Assembly (NCBI GenBank): GCA_964035575.1
Contig: OZ037846.1
Span: forward strand, 275,501-339,500
Source: Rhynchopus sp. YZ270_cl-10
Taxonomy: Eukaryota; Euglenozoa; Diplonemea; Diplonemida; Diplonemidae
Length of the DNA stretch: 64,000 nucleotides
Direction of reading: 5' to 3'
In this document: positions 10,264 through 21,481 of the stretch, in pieces
How positions within the stretch are numbered: position 1 is the stretch's first letter
Layout: every line of letters starts with the position of its first letter
Notes under the pieces: model-generated
Databases searched by the model: none
Told to the model about the DNA's origin: nothing
The model's input: only the letters and a program-made list of their open reading frames with translations
Position numbers and translations under genes: made by a program

Positions 10264-12391
10264 CTAAAACACGTTGTCCCGTTCTTTGTTGTCTGACTCA
10301 ACGACTCTGTAGCCAGACCCCTTGTGCTGGACAAGAACGTCTTCAAGTGCAGACGGCAGTGTTGTCCCTTCAGGAGGCTCGTACAGACACACAACCCCGT
10401 CACGCACAGCCTCCTCGCACAGCGCCCAACTCCGACGCACAACATCCCCCATCACAGTCACAAAGCGCTGGCTCCGTGCACCAACATCCCCGTGCTGCAC
10501 AAGGCCGCTTGCAAGACCAGCCCCGTTCAGTGCAGACTTCACAGACATGCGCTGCACAAACCGTATCGCGTTCTCCATGTGTGCAGGTGCAGAACGCGAC
10601 ACGTTCCACCCAACACACACACAGTTCCCAAGCAGCGTCACCAGACTCCCTCCACTCTGCTCCAGTGTGATCGTCAGTGTTGTGAGTCCGGAGCTCATGT
10701 GTGGGAAAGCTGTGTTGTGTGTCACGTCGCCCACTGCAAGCTGTGCAACTCCCACAGTGCCGGTGACCTGGCGGGTCGAGTACGCCAATCGTGAGTGTGA
10801 AGACCCCTGCGAAGCTAACGACGAACATCTGCTCCTCATCGTTTGAAGCAAATTTTGACTCTTGTCCAGCTTCGCACTGGACATTCGCTTAGGGGGCGGA
10901 GAAAACTCGCAAAGTGGTGTCTCCCTTCGTCCCCCAAGCGAGACAGGCCACACACAGCACACCAACGTGCTCCCAGACACACCCTTCAAGTGAACTGCCT
11001 CTGGCACACCTGCAACAGCACTGCACGACCCAGAGACAGACGTCCACAGGTCAGAGGGCAAAGCCACAGCACCAGGTGTGCATGTGCTCTCAAGTCGTGA
11101 CGCAACGTTCACTGTGTGTCCGAAGTAGTCGGTCCGTCCCGTCAGTGTGTTCTGCTCCACAGTCACAGGGCCAGTGTTCACACCAATGCGCACAGTCAGA
11201 CCACCCCACAGCGACCCCTGCCGACAGCAGATTGGTGCATCCTCAAGCAGAGACGCAGGCCAGTCTGCTTCAAACAGACGTTCCTGCACACGCAATCCAA
11301 ACGCCACACCGTCGCAAGTGGATGCAAAGGCAATCATGAATGCGTCGCCAATGGTCTTCACCTCGTACCCACCACACATCCGCATCACCTCACGCATCAC
11401 AGCGTTGTGGATCTGCAGTCCAGCACGCATCCCCTCAGGTGCATTCTCCCAGATCGACGTCGACGCACGGATGTCTGTGAACACAATTGTTGCTGTCTCG
11501 GTGTCAAGCCCAGGCGGTGCCACAGTCGGCTGCTGCACACCGTCCTCATCCACCTCAGCCTCAAACAGCGCAGCAGGGAGGTAGGGATTTCTCCTCCAAG
11601 TTACGCAGTGCCTCTGTCATCCCCTCAGGCAGGTCACCCCCATGCACGTCCAGCATCTCCGCCACCTGCTCCACGTCGTACCCCGCAAGAAGCGACGCAA
11701 TCTCCTGCACAACGCTGATCGTGCGCCTCATTGACTCCTGCTCCTTCAGCACGTTGTGCGCAAACCTGCGTGTCACGAAGAAGTCGATCAGGAAGACAGC
11801 AAGAGTGGAAGTCAAGTCAAGTGGGGGAAATGGTGTCTTGCAGGGCAAGAACTCGCAGTCTACCCTTTCTAGATGCTGCGCTCTCCTGCTGTGTTCACCT
11901 TCGTACGGCAACAACCCAGGAAGGTCAAACAAACCAAACCTGAAGGATTCCTCACATGCCATCAGGAGAAGCCACACCACTGTCGCACCCACGAACCATG
12001 CACTGTACCGTGATGGGACTTGCATCACAAGCAACATGTCCACAATCAGGATCAGAAGTGGCCAACCAACGAAACCATAAGTGCGTGCGTCCAAATCCCA
12101 CATGCAGACACCTACGCTGAAAGAGTACATATACCCCACCACAATCGTGGTGTGCAGTTGCTTCTTGCAGAGCACCTTAACAATGGCAACAGACGCAACT
12201 GTGACAACTATGCAAGAGCCGAGCACGTTAACTATCCGGTGTTGCACGTCGGTCCTCCCCTGATGAAAAACAGAAAAAGCCAGAGTAGATACTACTGAAA
12301 CCACACAGAACACAAACATGATCGTGCGCTTCTTCACCTCGTCAGCACTGAGCGACCCGTCAATGGTCAGCGCGCTGTTCAGGCACCGCAT
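10264..12391 (-). pseudogene. Chimeric adenylyl cyclase gene, copy 4, frame broken in the linker
   Basis: The first part (12391-11561) has the six-helix membrane domain of the copy 1 type. The second (about 11553-10264) has the tandem cyclase domains of copy 6: an active-type domain with FTDIRAS, EVKTIGDAF, DYFGHTVN and VASRLE, then a degenerate domain ending near the stop. The Lys before IGD and the Asp before YFG are the adenine-selecting residues, so the original product was probably an adenylyl cyclase. The halves meet in the linker, where about 14 bases that encode the MYKA stretch in copy 6 are missing. This shifts the frame and ends the first part early. Unless expression bypasses the break, no full enzyme is made. 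Confidence 0.75.
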
Positions 12392-12608
12392 CGTTGGGCT
12401 TTTGATCCTCACAAACCTTTGCTATGTGTGGAGCAGGGGTGTGTGGATGTGTGTTGTGTGCACTGGTGGGTGGTGTGGGTTCTGTGTTGGGAGATGGACG
12501 TAACCACCATCATGGAAACCCTTTAGGAGTTGAGGTAAAATGGACAAAGGCTCAGGGAGCCAATAAGAAGAGTTGACTCAAAAGGGCACACACAAGAGAC
12601 ATAGGTCA

Positions 12609-14312
12609 CTACCGAAGATAGGAACACACAACACTGCACGTCCCAGAAGGAACTGCGTGTGCTGGTGTGCCAACCCCTCCCGCAGCTGTCCATGCCTCAG
12701 CAACGTCAAGGTCAGACTGCTCACCACGCAGGTACCCACGCACGGCAGTGTTGTACTCCTCCCAATGCTTCTTCCCACCTATCATGTACATCCACTCGTC
12801 AACTGCTTCTGCTGAAGCACTCAGCTGAGACATCACTTCCGCCACAACCTGTGCCTCACAGCCAGAGGCAACCTCCACCTTGCACGGAAGCAGACGCAGC
12901 TGGTGTTCGCACTCAGCATCGCTGAAGCACATCCTGTTGCACACCACATCACACCCCAGCATACGCCCCACACGTTCCAGCCCGTTCACATCACGCACAA
13001 GCTCCCCCACCATGCTGAACCGACGCATCACCTCACAACCCATGTCACCACGCAGCAATGTTCCCGTTGCAACACCCACATTCGCGTACGATGTGACACC
13101 AGCTCTGATGAGCAGGGTGGCTGCGTGCAGTGCTGAGGTTGCGTGGGACGCACACTGCTTCGAGGCGTTGAACGAACAGTGGATCCTGTCCCCGATGAAC
13201 ACGTCCACCATCCCACGTCTTGTCTCTGTAGCCTGCAACGTCTTCAGAAGAAGAGTTGTGAACAGGTCCGAGAATTGTGTTATATCGTCCGCCAAGAGAC
13301 ACAGTGCGTCCTTCACGTTCACTGTCAGCAGGGTTGCCTTCACAGACGAGAGGCCCAACTGCTGTACTAGCAGAGGCTGGATAACTGAGGGACAATATGT
13401 CGCAGACGACTTCTCCGAACGCTCCAGCCCACTGGAAGAGTCGTCCCCCTTTGCGTGTACGTCGTTCTCCGGCTCATCCTGAAACGGCAGACACGTCTTC
13501 GGGAGGTACGCTTTGTACATGCGCAGGTTCTTCTCCAACGCCTTCAATGCCTCTGTCATCCCCTCAGGCAGGTCACCCCCATGCACGTCCAGCATCTCCG
13601 CCACCTGCTCCACGTCGTACCCCGCAAGAAGCGACGCAATCTCCTGCACAACGCTGATCGTGCGCGCCATACGCTCTTTTTCCCTCAGCACCTCTCTCGC
13701 GAAGCCTCGGGTTGCAATGAAGTCCACAATGAACACCATGATAGCTGCCAAGACGAAAGGTGATGTGTCACGTGCACAGGGCAGGTTCGTACACGAACTC
13801 AGCTCGTTCATGAACAGACGCCGCTCCTCCTGCGGGAGCAGGTACGGCACGTCAAGCACACCAAAGCGGATGCGTTCCTCAACACCCATAACCACAAGGT
13901 ACACAACTGTGGTGCAGACGAGCCCGACACTGTACCGCTCGGGCACCTGCATCACAAGCAGGTAGTCGACAACAACCACCAGCATGGGCCAGGCATTGCC
14001 CGCATTGGCGCGCGCACTGACGTCACCTACAACAACCAGCACAGCACAAATATACGCAAGCAAAGTAACGACCCCAACACGTAGCGGGTACCTGCAGAGC
14101 ACTATCGCAACACCCATAAGGCCTGCGATCCACGCAAGCAGGAGCATCACGAGGTACATGTGCCGTCCACGGACGTCGGAGAGACAGTGGCACAGGAGAG
14201 CGAAGGCGCACACGCTCAGCAACGTGTTCCCCACGAAAAAGAGACGGCGTTTTTCGACAATAGTCTTGTGGAGCGCCCCGTCGAAGGACAGCATAGCCTC
14301 CAGGCAGCGCAT
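12609..14312 (-). CDS. Chimeric degenerate-cyclase membrane protein, copy 5
   Basis: The product is 567 residues from the ATG at 14312 (MRCLEAML). The membrane half is of the copy 6 type, shown by CRYPLRVGVV, SARANAGNAWP, LLVMQVPERYSVGL and CTNLPCARD. From the signalling helix onward it changes to the copy 1 type output domain with LTVNVKD, IGDRIHCSF and GELVRDVNGLE. The first part of that domain (LCLLADDITQFSDL) is more diverged than in the other copies, so the exchange is not the newest event. It lacks the conserved upstream leader of the copy 1 group. With copy 4 next to it, it looks like the other product of a domain swap. Confidence 0.83.
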   Translation of the reverse strand: MRCLEAMLSFDGALHKTIVEKRRLFFVGNTLLSVCAFALLCHCLSDVRGRHMYLVMLLLAWIAGLMGVAIVLCRYPLRVGVVTLLAYICAVLVVVGDVSARANAGNAWPMLVVVVDYLLVMQVPERYSVGLVCTTVVYLVVMGVEERIRFGVLDVPYLLPQEERRLFMNELSSCTNLPCARDTSPFVLAAIMVFIVDFIATRGFAREVLREKERMARTISVVQEIASLLAGYDVEQVAEMLDVHGGDLPEGMTEALKALEKNLRMYKAYLPKTCLPFQDEPENDVHAKGDDSSSGLERSEKSSATYCPSVIQPLLVQQLGLSSVKATLLTVNVKDALCLLADDITQFSDLFTTLLLKTLQATETRRGMVDVFIGDRIHCSFNASKQCASHATSALHAATLLIRAGVTSYANVGVATGTLLRGDMGCEVMRRFSMVGELVRDVNGLERVGRMLGCDVVCNRMCFSDAECEHQLRLLPCKVEVASGCEAQVVAEVMSQLSASAEAVDEWMYMIGGKKHWEEYNTAVRGYLRGEQSDLDVAEAWTAAGGVGTPAHAVPSGTCSVVCSYLR

Positions 14313-14567
14313 TGTGTTGTGTGGGGTTTTCCAGATGTAGAAATATGTCTGCAGGTGTATGTGGTAAAATTGTGCGTTTTGTTTTTTTGTATGAGGTTTC
14401 GGGTTTGTGGTCATTCTCACAATCGATCAGAGAAAGAGCTCCCAATCTGCAATATCATGACAGAGCTCTGTACCGTTATCTCTCACCCTGTGCTGGGTAA
14501 ATCTCGCGGAAGAGAAAAGAGTAGTTGAAATGTGCTGAAACGCATCTCAGTTGAGCTCATGCAATAG

Positions 14568-14801
14568 GTGGGACTGTCGTACGCCATCGAGCAGAGGTTA
14601 TGTCCTGCGGAGCCAACGTCCAACACCGCTGTCGAGCAGATGATGGACGAAGAGGAGTGTGAAGACAACAGCCCAACGTTTCAGGTGCAGGCGTTCCAGT
14701 GGTTCTGCCAGTCTACGAAGGAGGTTAAGCATTTTCGCATACCTGCAGAAGAGCAGAATGCTGGGCGTGTTGTATATTATTTCCACAGGGTGGATTTGTA
14801 A
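14568..14801 (+). pseudogene. Fragment of an unknown protein gene, acidic and aromatic
   Basis: The plus-strand frame reads through an acidic stretch (MMDEEECEDNS) into TFQVQAFQWF and then IPAEEQNAGRVVYYF before its stop. A homologous but frame-disturbed segment lies on the minus strand at about 46323-46681, with TTSNNAIDQMVLDED, FQMQASQW and IPAEEQSAGCVVGYF. Conservation in amino acids in two distant places supports former coding use. No start ATG is present, so this is the 3' end of a gene or a duplicated piece of one. Function not recognised. Confidence 0.45.
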
Positions 14802-14978
14802 TCATAAAATGTTTTGTATGGTGGTATAACTAAAACGACAAACCCATGTTTCGTTCCTAACGCATACATTAGTTGTAATCAGAGGGGGGCTTCGCTTGAC
14901 CCTCTGGACTTCTGTTGGTTTACCGCTGCTGCTGGGTGAAATGGGGTGAAAGCATCTACAGTAGGTGTTGGTGTGGTA

Positions 14979-15177
14979 CCCCTAGGCATACTGTGCAGAC
15001 GAACCTTCGTCGTTTTGGTTGGTCGATGTTCGTTCGACGAACATCGACCAACCAAAAGTGTCACTTTTTATAAGGGCCCTCCCACACGACGAACCATACC
15101 CCCCTCCAGACCCAGGACGTACATCGACGAACCAATGGTTCATCTGCACAGTATGCCGCCTCTTCAGTATGCCTAGG
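14979..15177. mobile_element. Short fold-back element with CCTAGGCATA ends
   Basis: The left end reads CCCCTAGGCATACTGTGCAG followed by ACGAACC. The right end has the inverse, with a partly repeated terminus (GCACAGTATGCC, then CAGTATGCCTAGG). Inside is a palindrome around 15029-15048 built from GTTCG and CGAAC units. It belongs with the elements at 59164-59424 and 60815-62836 and is the most decayed of the three. There is no coding capacity, so it is non-autonomous. Confidence 0.65.
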
Positions 15178-15889
15178 ACGCCCCATTGCCCTTGAGGTTC
15201 GGTGAATACTGAGCCTAACACACGAAAGCCTGGGGGTTTTTTGATAAATAAATATTTTTTTGAATAGATAAAAGCAATACATTACTTTTTATTTAAAACA
15301 AAAGGCACTCCGTATCCAAAACAGGGGGGCAGTCTGGGGACAAAAACAGATTTCTGTATTGGGGAGGGTGGGAGTGTTTTTCGCTAAAAGGTAGGATTAA
15401 AAGTAAAAGAAAATGATGTAAAACATCGGGTAGTCGGATCCACTTGGAAAATACATAACTACATACAAGTAGTACATAAAGCATGTAGCCCTAAAAAGTA
15501 CGAGGTCCGAGAACCAACATGTATAGGGACCAAGGAGGCGTGGTGAATTCAAATAATGATCAGTTACCGAGATACAACCACTGGTCGACAAGCACTAGAA
15601 AAGGAAAATCAGCTGAAAAGCAAACGGAAAACGTGATATTCTAACTTGTATCTGGTGTAATAAAAAACGGCGTCCACGTATCATTGGTTGAGCGACGCTT
15701 GCCCAGATGACCGTACCAGGAGAATAAAGCCTGGGGGGAGGGGAAATTTTTCGAGGGCTGATTCGCACTTTTCCGCACCACTTTTCATGCGCCCCACGCC
15801 ATATTTAAGAAAATAGCTATTATTTGGGGGTAAACTTATTCGGGGGGGCCTTTACTTGCAATCAGCTCACCTGACTCCATGAAAATGAA
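15178..15889. other. Spacer, no recognised content
   Basis: A/T-rich sequence with short frames on both strands and no domain, repeat or structured motif that I recognise. It adjoins the shared 3' flank of copy 6. Confidence 0.4.
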
Positions 15890-16075
15890 GAAGTGTTCGC
15901 CAGATGTGCCTGAGCCTCTCGTCCTTGGTCACATAAATAGGTGCAGGGGGAAAGCTAAATACTGCGCTCTGCCTTCTTCGGCACAGGAAGCTGGACAAGT
16001 GGCTACATTCTTCAGACACAAACACCTCAATAATACATCGGGCAATGACCCGACTTCCTTGTGAATAAAACCTCG

Positions 16076-18025
16076 CTAAAACACGTTGTCCCGTTCTTTG
16101 TTGTCTGACTCAACGACTCTGTAGCCAGACCCCTTGTGCTGGACAAGAACGTCTTCAAGTGCAGACGGCAGTGCTGTCCCTTCAGGAGGCTCGTACAGAC
16201 ACACAACCCCGTCACGCACAGCCTCCTCGCACAGCGCCCAACTCCGACGCACAACATCCCCCATCACAGTCACAAAGCGCTGGCTCCGTGCACCAACATC
16301 CCCGTGCTGCACAAGGCCGCTTGCAAGACCAGCCCCGTTCAGTGCAGACTTCACAGACATGCGCTGCACAAACCGTATCGCGTTCTCCATGTGTGCAGGT
16401 GCAGAACGCGACACGTTCCACCCAACACACACACAGTTCCCAAGCAGCGTCACCAGACTCCCTCCACTCTGCTCCAGTGCGATCGTCAGTGTTGTGAGTC
16501 CGGAGCTCATGTGTGGGAAAGCTGTGTTGTGTGTCACGTCGCCCACTGCAAGCTGTGCAACTCCCACAGTGCCCGAGACCTGGCGGGTCGAGTGTGCCAA
16601 TCGGGAGTGTGAAGACTCCTCCAAAGCTGACGACGAACATGCGCTCCTCATCGATTGAATCAGATTTTGACTCTTGTCCAGCTTCGTACTAGAGCTTCGC
16701 CTAGGGGGCGGAGGAGACTCGCAAAGTGGTGTCTCCCTTCGTCCCCCAAGCGAGACAGGCCACACACAGCACACCAACGTGCTCCCAGACACACCCTTCA
16801 AGTGAACTGCCTCTGGCACACCTGCAACAGCACTGCACGACCCAGAGACAGATGTCCACAGGTCAGAGGGCAAAGCCACAGCACCAGGTGTGCATGTGCT
16901 CTCAAGGCGTGATGCAACGTTCACTGTGTGTCCGAAGTAGTCGGTCCGTCCCGTCAGTGTGTTCTGCTCCACAGTCACAGGGCCAGTGTTCACACCAATG
17001 CGCACAGTCAGACCACCCCACAGCGACCCCTGCCGACAGCAGATTGGTGCATCCTCAAGCAGAGACGCAGGCCAGTCTGCTTCAGACAGACGTTCCTGCA
17101 CACGCAACCCAAACGCCACACCGTCGCAAGTGGATGCAAAGGCAATCATGAATGCGTCGCCAATGGTCTTCACTTCGTACCCACCACACATCCGCATCAC
17201 CTCACGCATCACAGCGTTGTGGATCTGCAGTCCAGCACGCATCCCCTCAGGTGCGTCCTCCCAGATCGACGTCGATGCACGGATGTCTGTGAACACAATT
17301 GTTGCTGTCTCGCTGTCAAGCCCAGGCGGTGCCACAGTAGGTTGCTGCACACCGTCCTCATCCACCTCAAACAGCGCAGGGAGGTACGCTTTGTACATGC
17401 GCAGGTTCTTCTCCAACGCTTTCAATGCCTCTGTCATCCCCTCAGGCAGGTCACCCTCATGCACGTCCAGCAGCTCCGCCACCTTCTCCACGTCGTAGCC
17501 AGCCAGCAACGACGCAATCTCCTGCACAGTGTTCATCGTGCACACCATGCGCTCTTTTTCCCTCAGCACTTCTCTCGCGAAGCCTCGGGTTGCAATGAAG
17601 TCCACGATGAACACCAGGAGAGCTACCAAGACGAAGTGCGATCTGTCACGTGCACAGGGCAGGTTCGTACACGAACTCAGCTCGTTCATGAACAGACGCC
17701 GCTCCTCCTGCGGGAGCAGGTACGGCACGTCAAGCACACCAAAGCGGATGCTTTCCTCAACACCCATAACCACAAGGTACACAACTGTGGTGCAGACGAG
17801 CCCGACACTGTACCGCTCGGGCACCTGCATCACAAGCAGGTAGTCGACAACAACCACCAGCATGGGCCAAGTATTGCCCGCATTGGCGCGCGCAGTGACG
17901 TCACCTACAACCATGAGCACAGCAACAATATACGCTAAGAAAGTGACGACCCCAACACGTAGCGGGTACCTGCAGAACACTATCGCAACACCCGTGAGCC
18001 CTGTGATACAGAGAAGCACGAGCAT
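16076..18025 (-). CDS. Adenylyl cyclase, multi-pass membrane protein with tandem cyclase domains, copy 6
   Basis: This 649-residue protein should convert ATP to cAMP at a membrane. About five helices precede the signalling helix (KVAELLDVHEGDLPEG and NLRMYKAYLP). The first cyclase domain has both metal positions (FTDI and IGDAF), the adenine-selecting Lys and Asp (EVKTIGD, DYFG), and the transition-state pair in TVNVASRLE. The second (from about GTVGVAQLAVGD) is degenerate, with VMGDVVRRSWAL where the catalytic block should be. Class III domains work as dimers, so homodimers of domain 1 or pairing with the pseudo-cyclases of neighbouring genes are both possible. Compared with copy 5, the first helix and the MRCLE start are missing. 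I use the first ATG (18025); a 5' truncation or unseen exon is likely. Confidence 0.8.
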   Translation of the reverse strand: MLVLLCITGLTGVAIVFCRYPLRVGVVTFLAYIVAVLMVVGDVTARANAGNTWPMLVVVVDYLLVMQVPERYSVGLVCTTVVYLVVMGVEESIRFGVLDVPYLLPQEERRLFMNELSSCTNLPCARDRSHFVLVALLVFIVDFIATRGFAREVLREKERMVCTMNTVQEIASLLAGYDVEKVAELLDVHEGDLPEGMTEALKALEKNLRMYKAYLPALFEVDEDGVQQPTVAPPGLDSETATIVFTDIRASTSIWEDAPEGMRAGLQIHNAVMREVMRMCGGYEVKTIGDAFMIAFASTCDGVAFGLRVQERLSEADWPASLLEDAPICCRQGSLWGGLTVRIGVNTGPVTVEQNTLTGRTDYFGHTVNVASRLESTCTPGAVALPSDLWTSVSGSCSAVAGVPEAVHLKGVSGSTLVCCVWPVSLGGRRETPLCESPPPPRRSSSTKLDKSQNLIQSMRSACSSSALEESSHSRLAHSTRQVSGTVGVAQLAVGDVTHNTAFPHMSSGLTTLTIALEQSGGSLVTLLGNCVCVGWNVSRSAPAHMENAIRFVQRMSVKSALNGAGLASGLVQHGDVGARSQRFVTVMGDVVRRSWALCEEAVRDGVVCLYEPPEGTALPSALEDVLVQHKGSGYRVVESDNKERDNVF

Positions 18026-18591
18026 CGCGGACAGTGCAGAGGGGGTGGAAGAGTCATCGAAACATGCTGAAAGCAAAGCAAAGCATCTAGATTCCGCTTT
18101 ATTTCCCAACCCAACAACAACAATATAGCGTGAAGACAATAAATAAAATCAAAGCGGAATAAATTTTTGGGTTTTGTGAGGCACTCAACGAGTGTGCCGG
18201 CTCTGTGGCGTCACGGAGCCACCAACACTCCCCAGTCATTTTTCCTGCGCATCCAGGAAAACTCGCAGTATGCGACCAGGCGAAAAAATTTAATTCACAG
18301 CAAACAGGTGTGAGGGAGAAGAAAAGAAAGTGAACAAAAACGAAAAAACAATGTTTTTCTGAAATGTGATGTTGTTGGGGTGGGGAGAATAAAACAGTTC
18401 CAAGAAAAGCTCCTGCGTCGGTTTTCTTTTGGTTACAAAAAAACTCAAAAACAAAATAAACAAAACTAAGCCTCTCGTGCTTAGTCGCCTTGATCGAAAA
18501 CAGTAAACTGGAAAGTGGGACTGAGTATCGATACCGGGCAAGGGACTCCAAACATGACCTCCACGGAACAGCCGTCACACTTCATGACAGC
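18026..18591. other. Spacer between copies 6 and 7
   Basis: No gene is supported. A family 1 hairpin lies at 18466-18490 (CTAAG paired with CTTAG around CCTCTCGTG), about 100 bp downstream of the copy 7 stop codon. From about 18500 the sequence matches the region downstream of copies 2 and 3. Confidence 0.5.
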
Positions 18592-20328
18592 CTACCCCAT
18601 TGAACACATCTGGGAGCAACACACAACACTGCACGTCCCAGAAGGAACTGCGTGTGCTGGTGTGCCAACCCCTCCCGCAGCTGTCCATGCCTTGGCAACG
18701 TCAAGGTCAGACTGCTCACCACGCAGGTACCCACGCACGGTATTGTTGTACTCCTCCCAATGCTTCTTCCCACCTATCATGTACATCCATTCGTCAACTG
18801 CTCCTGTTACAGCACTTAGCTGAGCCATCACTTCCGCCACAACCTGTGCCTCACAGCCAGAGGCAACCTCCACCTTGCACGGAAGCAGACGCAGCTGGTG
18901 TTCGCACTCAGCATCGCTGAAGCACATCCTGTTGCACACCACATCACACCCCAGCATACGCCCCACACGTTCCAGCCCGTTCACATCACGCACAAGCTCC
19001 CCCACCATGCTGAACCGACGCATCACCTCACAACCCATGTCACCACGCAGCACCTTCCCAGTCGCAACACCAGCATTCACCTTCTCACAAAAGCTGCTCG
19101 CACCCTTCAGAAGCAGGCTTGCTGCGTGCAGTGCAGATGTGGCATGTGTCGCACACTGCTTCGAGGCGTTGAACGAACAGTGGATCCTGTCCCCGATGAA
19201 CACGTCCACCATCCCACGTCTTGTCTCTGTTGCCTGCAGGGTCTTCAGGAGGAGAGTGGTGAAGAAGGAGGAGTAGGTCGCACTGTCCTTCTCCAGCAAA
19301 TGCAGGGTGTCCTTCACGTTCAGTGTCAGCAGGGTTGTCTTCACTGAGGACAGACCCAGTGGCAGGCACACTGGCAAAGTGTCCTTCTTTGAATCACACG
19401 AGTCTGAGCCTCTAAGTGTACTTTGCGTGGACTCCGACTGTTCATCCGACTCATCATCAGAAGGCGTTCTGTCCACCTCATCCTGAAAAGGCAGACACGT
19501 CTGCGGGAGGTACGCTTTGTACATGCGCAGGTTCTTCTCCAGTCTCCACAGGGCAGCAGTCATCCCCTCAGGCAGGTCACCCCCATGCACGTCCAGCATC
19601 TCCGCCACCTGCTCCACGTCGTACCCCGCAAGAAGCGACGCAATCTCCTGCACAACGCTGATCGTGCGCCTCATTGACTCCTGCTCCTTCAGCACGTTGT
19701 GCGCAAACCTGCGTGTCACGAAGAAGTCGATCAGGAAGACCGACGTCGTGGAAACTATGCCCACCGGAGGGAACGGCCCCTTGCAGGGCAGGACCTCGCA
19801 GTCCACTTTCAACATTATTTTCGCTCTCCTGCCTTGTTCGCCATCCTGCGGCGACAAACCGGGTATGTCAAACAAGCCAAACCTGAACGTTTCCTCACAT
19901 CCCATAAGGCACACCCACACCATTGTCGCACCCACGAACCAAGCACTGTACTGTGATGGTACTTCCATCACAAGCAACATGTCCACAACCAGGATCAGAA
20001 GTGGCCACCCCACTACCCCGAATGTACGAAGGTCCAAATCCCACAGGAAGATTCCTATGCTAGCAAAATAGAGACCACCCACAACAAACGGGGTGTGCAG
20101 ATGGCGCTTGGAAAGTATAAAGCAAATGACAAGAGAGGCGGCTGTCAACATGATAAGGGAACCGGTTGTGTTCAGTACGCGATCCTGCATCTTGTACCCC
20201 TTCGTCACGACATGCAGCGCTGTCATGAACCATGCTGCCACACAAAACAAAAACACAATTTTGCGCTTCTTCACCTCATCAGCACTGAGAGACCCGTCAA
20301 TGGTCAGTGCGCTGTTCAGGCACCGCAT
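18592..20328 (-). CDS. Six-TM degenerate-cyclase protein, copy 7
   Basis: The 578-residue product has the sensor subtype of copy 2 (SPQDGEQGRRAKIML loop, CEVLPCKGPFPPVG) but keeps the normal-length C-terminal region, like copies 1 and 3. Mixed kinship of this kind argues for gene conversion between copies. The last helix, linker and output domain are intact, with LTLNVKD replacing the first metal motif as in the group. The upstream leader is intact at 20329-20445. The copy is the last before the PIWI gene. Confidence 0.84.
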   Translation of the reverse strand: MRCLNSALTIDGSLSADEVKKRKIVFLFCVAAWFMTALHVVTKGYKMQDRVLNTTGSLIMLTAASLVICFILSKRHLHTPFVVGGLYFASIGIFLWDLDLRTFGVVGWPLLILVVDMLLVMEVPSQYSAWFVGATMVWVCLMGCEETFRFGLFDIPGLSPQDGEQGRRAKIMLKVDCEVLPCKGPFPPVGIVSTTSVFLIDFFVTRRFAHNVLKEQESMRRTISVVQEIASLLAGYDVEQVAEMLDVHGGDLPEGMTAALWRLEKNLRMYKAYLPQTCLPFQDEVDRTPSDDESDEQSESTQSTLRGSDSCDSKKDTLPVCLPLGLSSVKTTLLTLNVKDTLHLLEKDSATYSSFFTTLLLKTLQATETRRGMVDVFIGDRIHCSFNASKQCATHATSALHAASLLLKGASSFCEKVNAGVATGKVLRGDMGCEVMRRFSMVGELVRDVNGLERVGRMLGCDVVCNRMCFSDAECEHQLRLLPCKVEVASGCEAQVVAEVMAQLSAVTGAVDEWMYMIGGKKHWEEYNNTVRGYLRGEQSDLDVAKAWTAAGGVGTPAHAVPSGTCSVVCCSQMCSMG

Positions 20329-20641
20329 CGTTGGGCTTTTGATCCTCACAAACCTTTGCTATGTGTGGAGCAGGGGTGTGTGGATGTGTGTTGTGTGCAC
20401 TGGTGGGTGGTGTGGGTTCTGTGTTGGGAGATGGACGCGGGGAACGAGGTGAGGTTTGGGAGACTCAACACAATAAAATTTCACTATTTTTTAAACATCG
20501 TATCCCTTATTGTTGTTGTTTTTACCCCCTCCCTCTTATTGTTTTTTTTTTTTTGAAATACGGTCGTGTAGCTACGTGCTGCACTACGATTTTATTTTGA
20601 TATAGAGCACCGCTACGGCGTATTTTGCGTTTTTTATTTTT

Positions 20642-20690
20642 TGAAAACTTGATTGTATTAGTGTAGACACCCGAGGATGAACTCCACTAT
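20642..20690. repeat. 49-bp repeat with hairpin, copy 1 of 2
   Basis: TGAAAACTTG, then TATTAGTGTAGACACCCGAG and GATGAACTCCACTATA recur almost unchanged at 57373-57423. The core folds as TAGTG (20659-20663) with CACTA (20685-20689), and inside it GAG with CTC around GATGAA. Nothing else around the two copies is similar, so the short unit itself was copied or conserved. Role unknown. Confidence 0.5.
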
Positions 20691-21210
20691 ACAAAATTTT
20701 CCCCTCTCGTCTTTCACCCCCTTTTTTTGTTTGGACTACGATTCATGTCAGTCTGAGAAAAGCAAGAACTACACCGGGCTCTCCCCTTACAAGCGCCTGC
20801 CGAGGTGCGCCCGCCAAGCGTGTAATCTCGCGATGGATCACATCATCCTGGTGTGGGGTTGGGGTTGGACTCGCTATTTTGCCAGAAAAAAATTTTCAAA
20901 ACAAAAAAAAAAATGCATCGACTTTCTCACAAGAAAGCAAACAATGCGAGATCTGCTGTACACAAAAAAAATATATATAAAAAAATAACAAAGTTGCGAT
21001 ACGAAAACCAGTGATAGGTATAGGCGATGGCCACGTGCTTGACCATCTATACGGTGTGATCCTGTTATCGAATTATCAAAAGAAAAGAAAAGAAAAAGCG
21101 AAGCTGATAGTGCAAAACACCTCTAGGGCATAAGGCACTTACTACATCTTAGCACATATCCGGTGATGTAACAATGATACAACATTAGAACTGTTGTTAA
21201 ATGAAAGTAG

Positions 21211-21345
21211 AGTTGAAATACAAATGCCCTCTCATGACAGTGTACCTTGGTACAATGACCGGCTGTACCGGGGGGGGTGGACACCCCAACCATGCAGTCT
21301 TACAATCCATTTCGTGGTTTACATCTGAATGAAATAACGTTTTTC
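21211..21345 (-). repeat. Family 2 structured repeat, full copy
   Basis: Shared blocks are GAAATACAAA, CCCTCTCRTG, CAGTGTACCTTGGTAC, GACCGGCTGTACC followed by a G run, GTGGACACCC, and CAATCCATTTCGTGGTTT. A second full copy is at 55401-55520 and shorter ones are at 48490-48525 and 58056-58140. The CTCTCGTG core is also the loop of the family 1 hairpins. Several short inverted pairs (GTACC/GGTAC, GGGTG/CACCC) suggest a folded RNA. It could be a SINE-like or small-RNA-derived repeat. I found no clear pol III box pair. Confidence 0.45.
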
Positions 21346-21481
21346 TACACACCATCATATCATGTTTTCGAACGCCGGATGTGCGTCAAAAAAGTATTTA
21401 ATTGTTTCATATACTAACTATTCTACTGAATAGATGGTATAATAGGAGTATATAAAAAAAAAATATAAAAAAAACAGAAAA

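Noticed and set aside
2085-20349. Many plus-strand frames of 70-340 codons opposite the cyclase genes
   Set aside because: They recur at the same place opposite every paralogue and follow the codon bias of the minus-strand genes. No family signature was seen.
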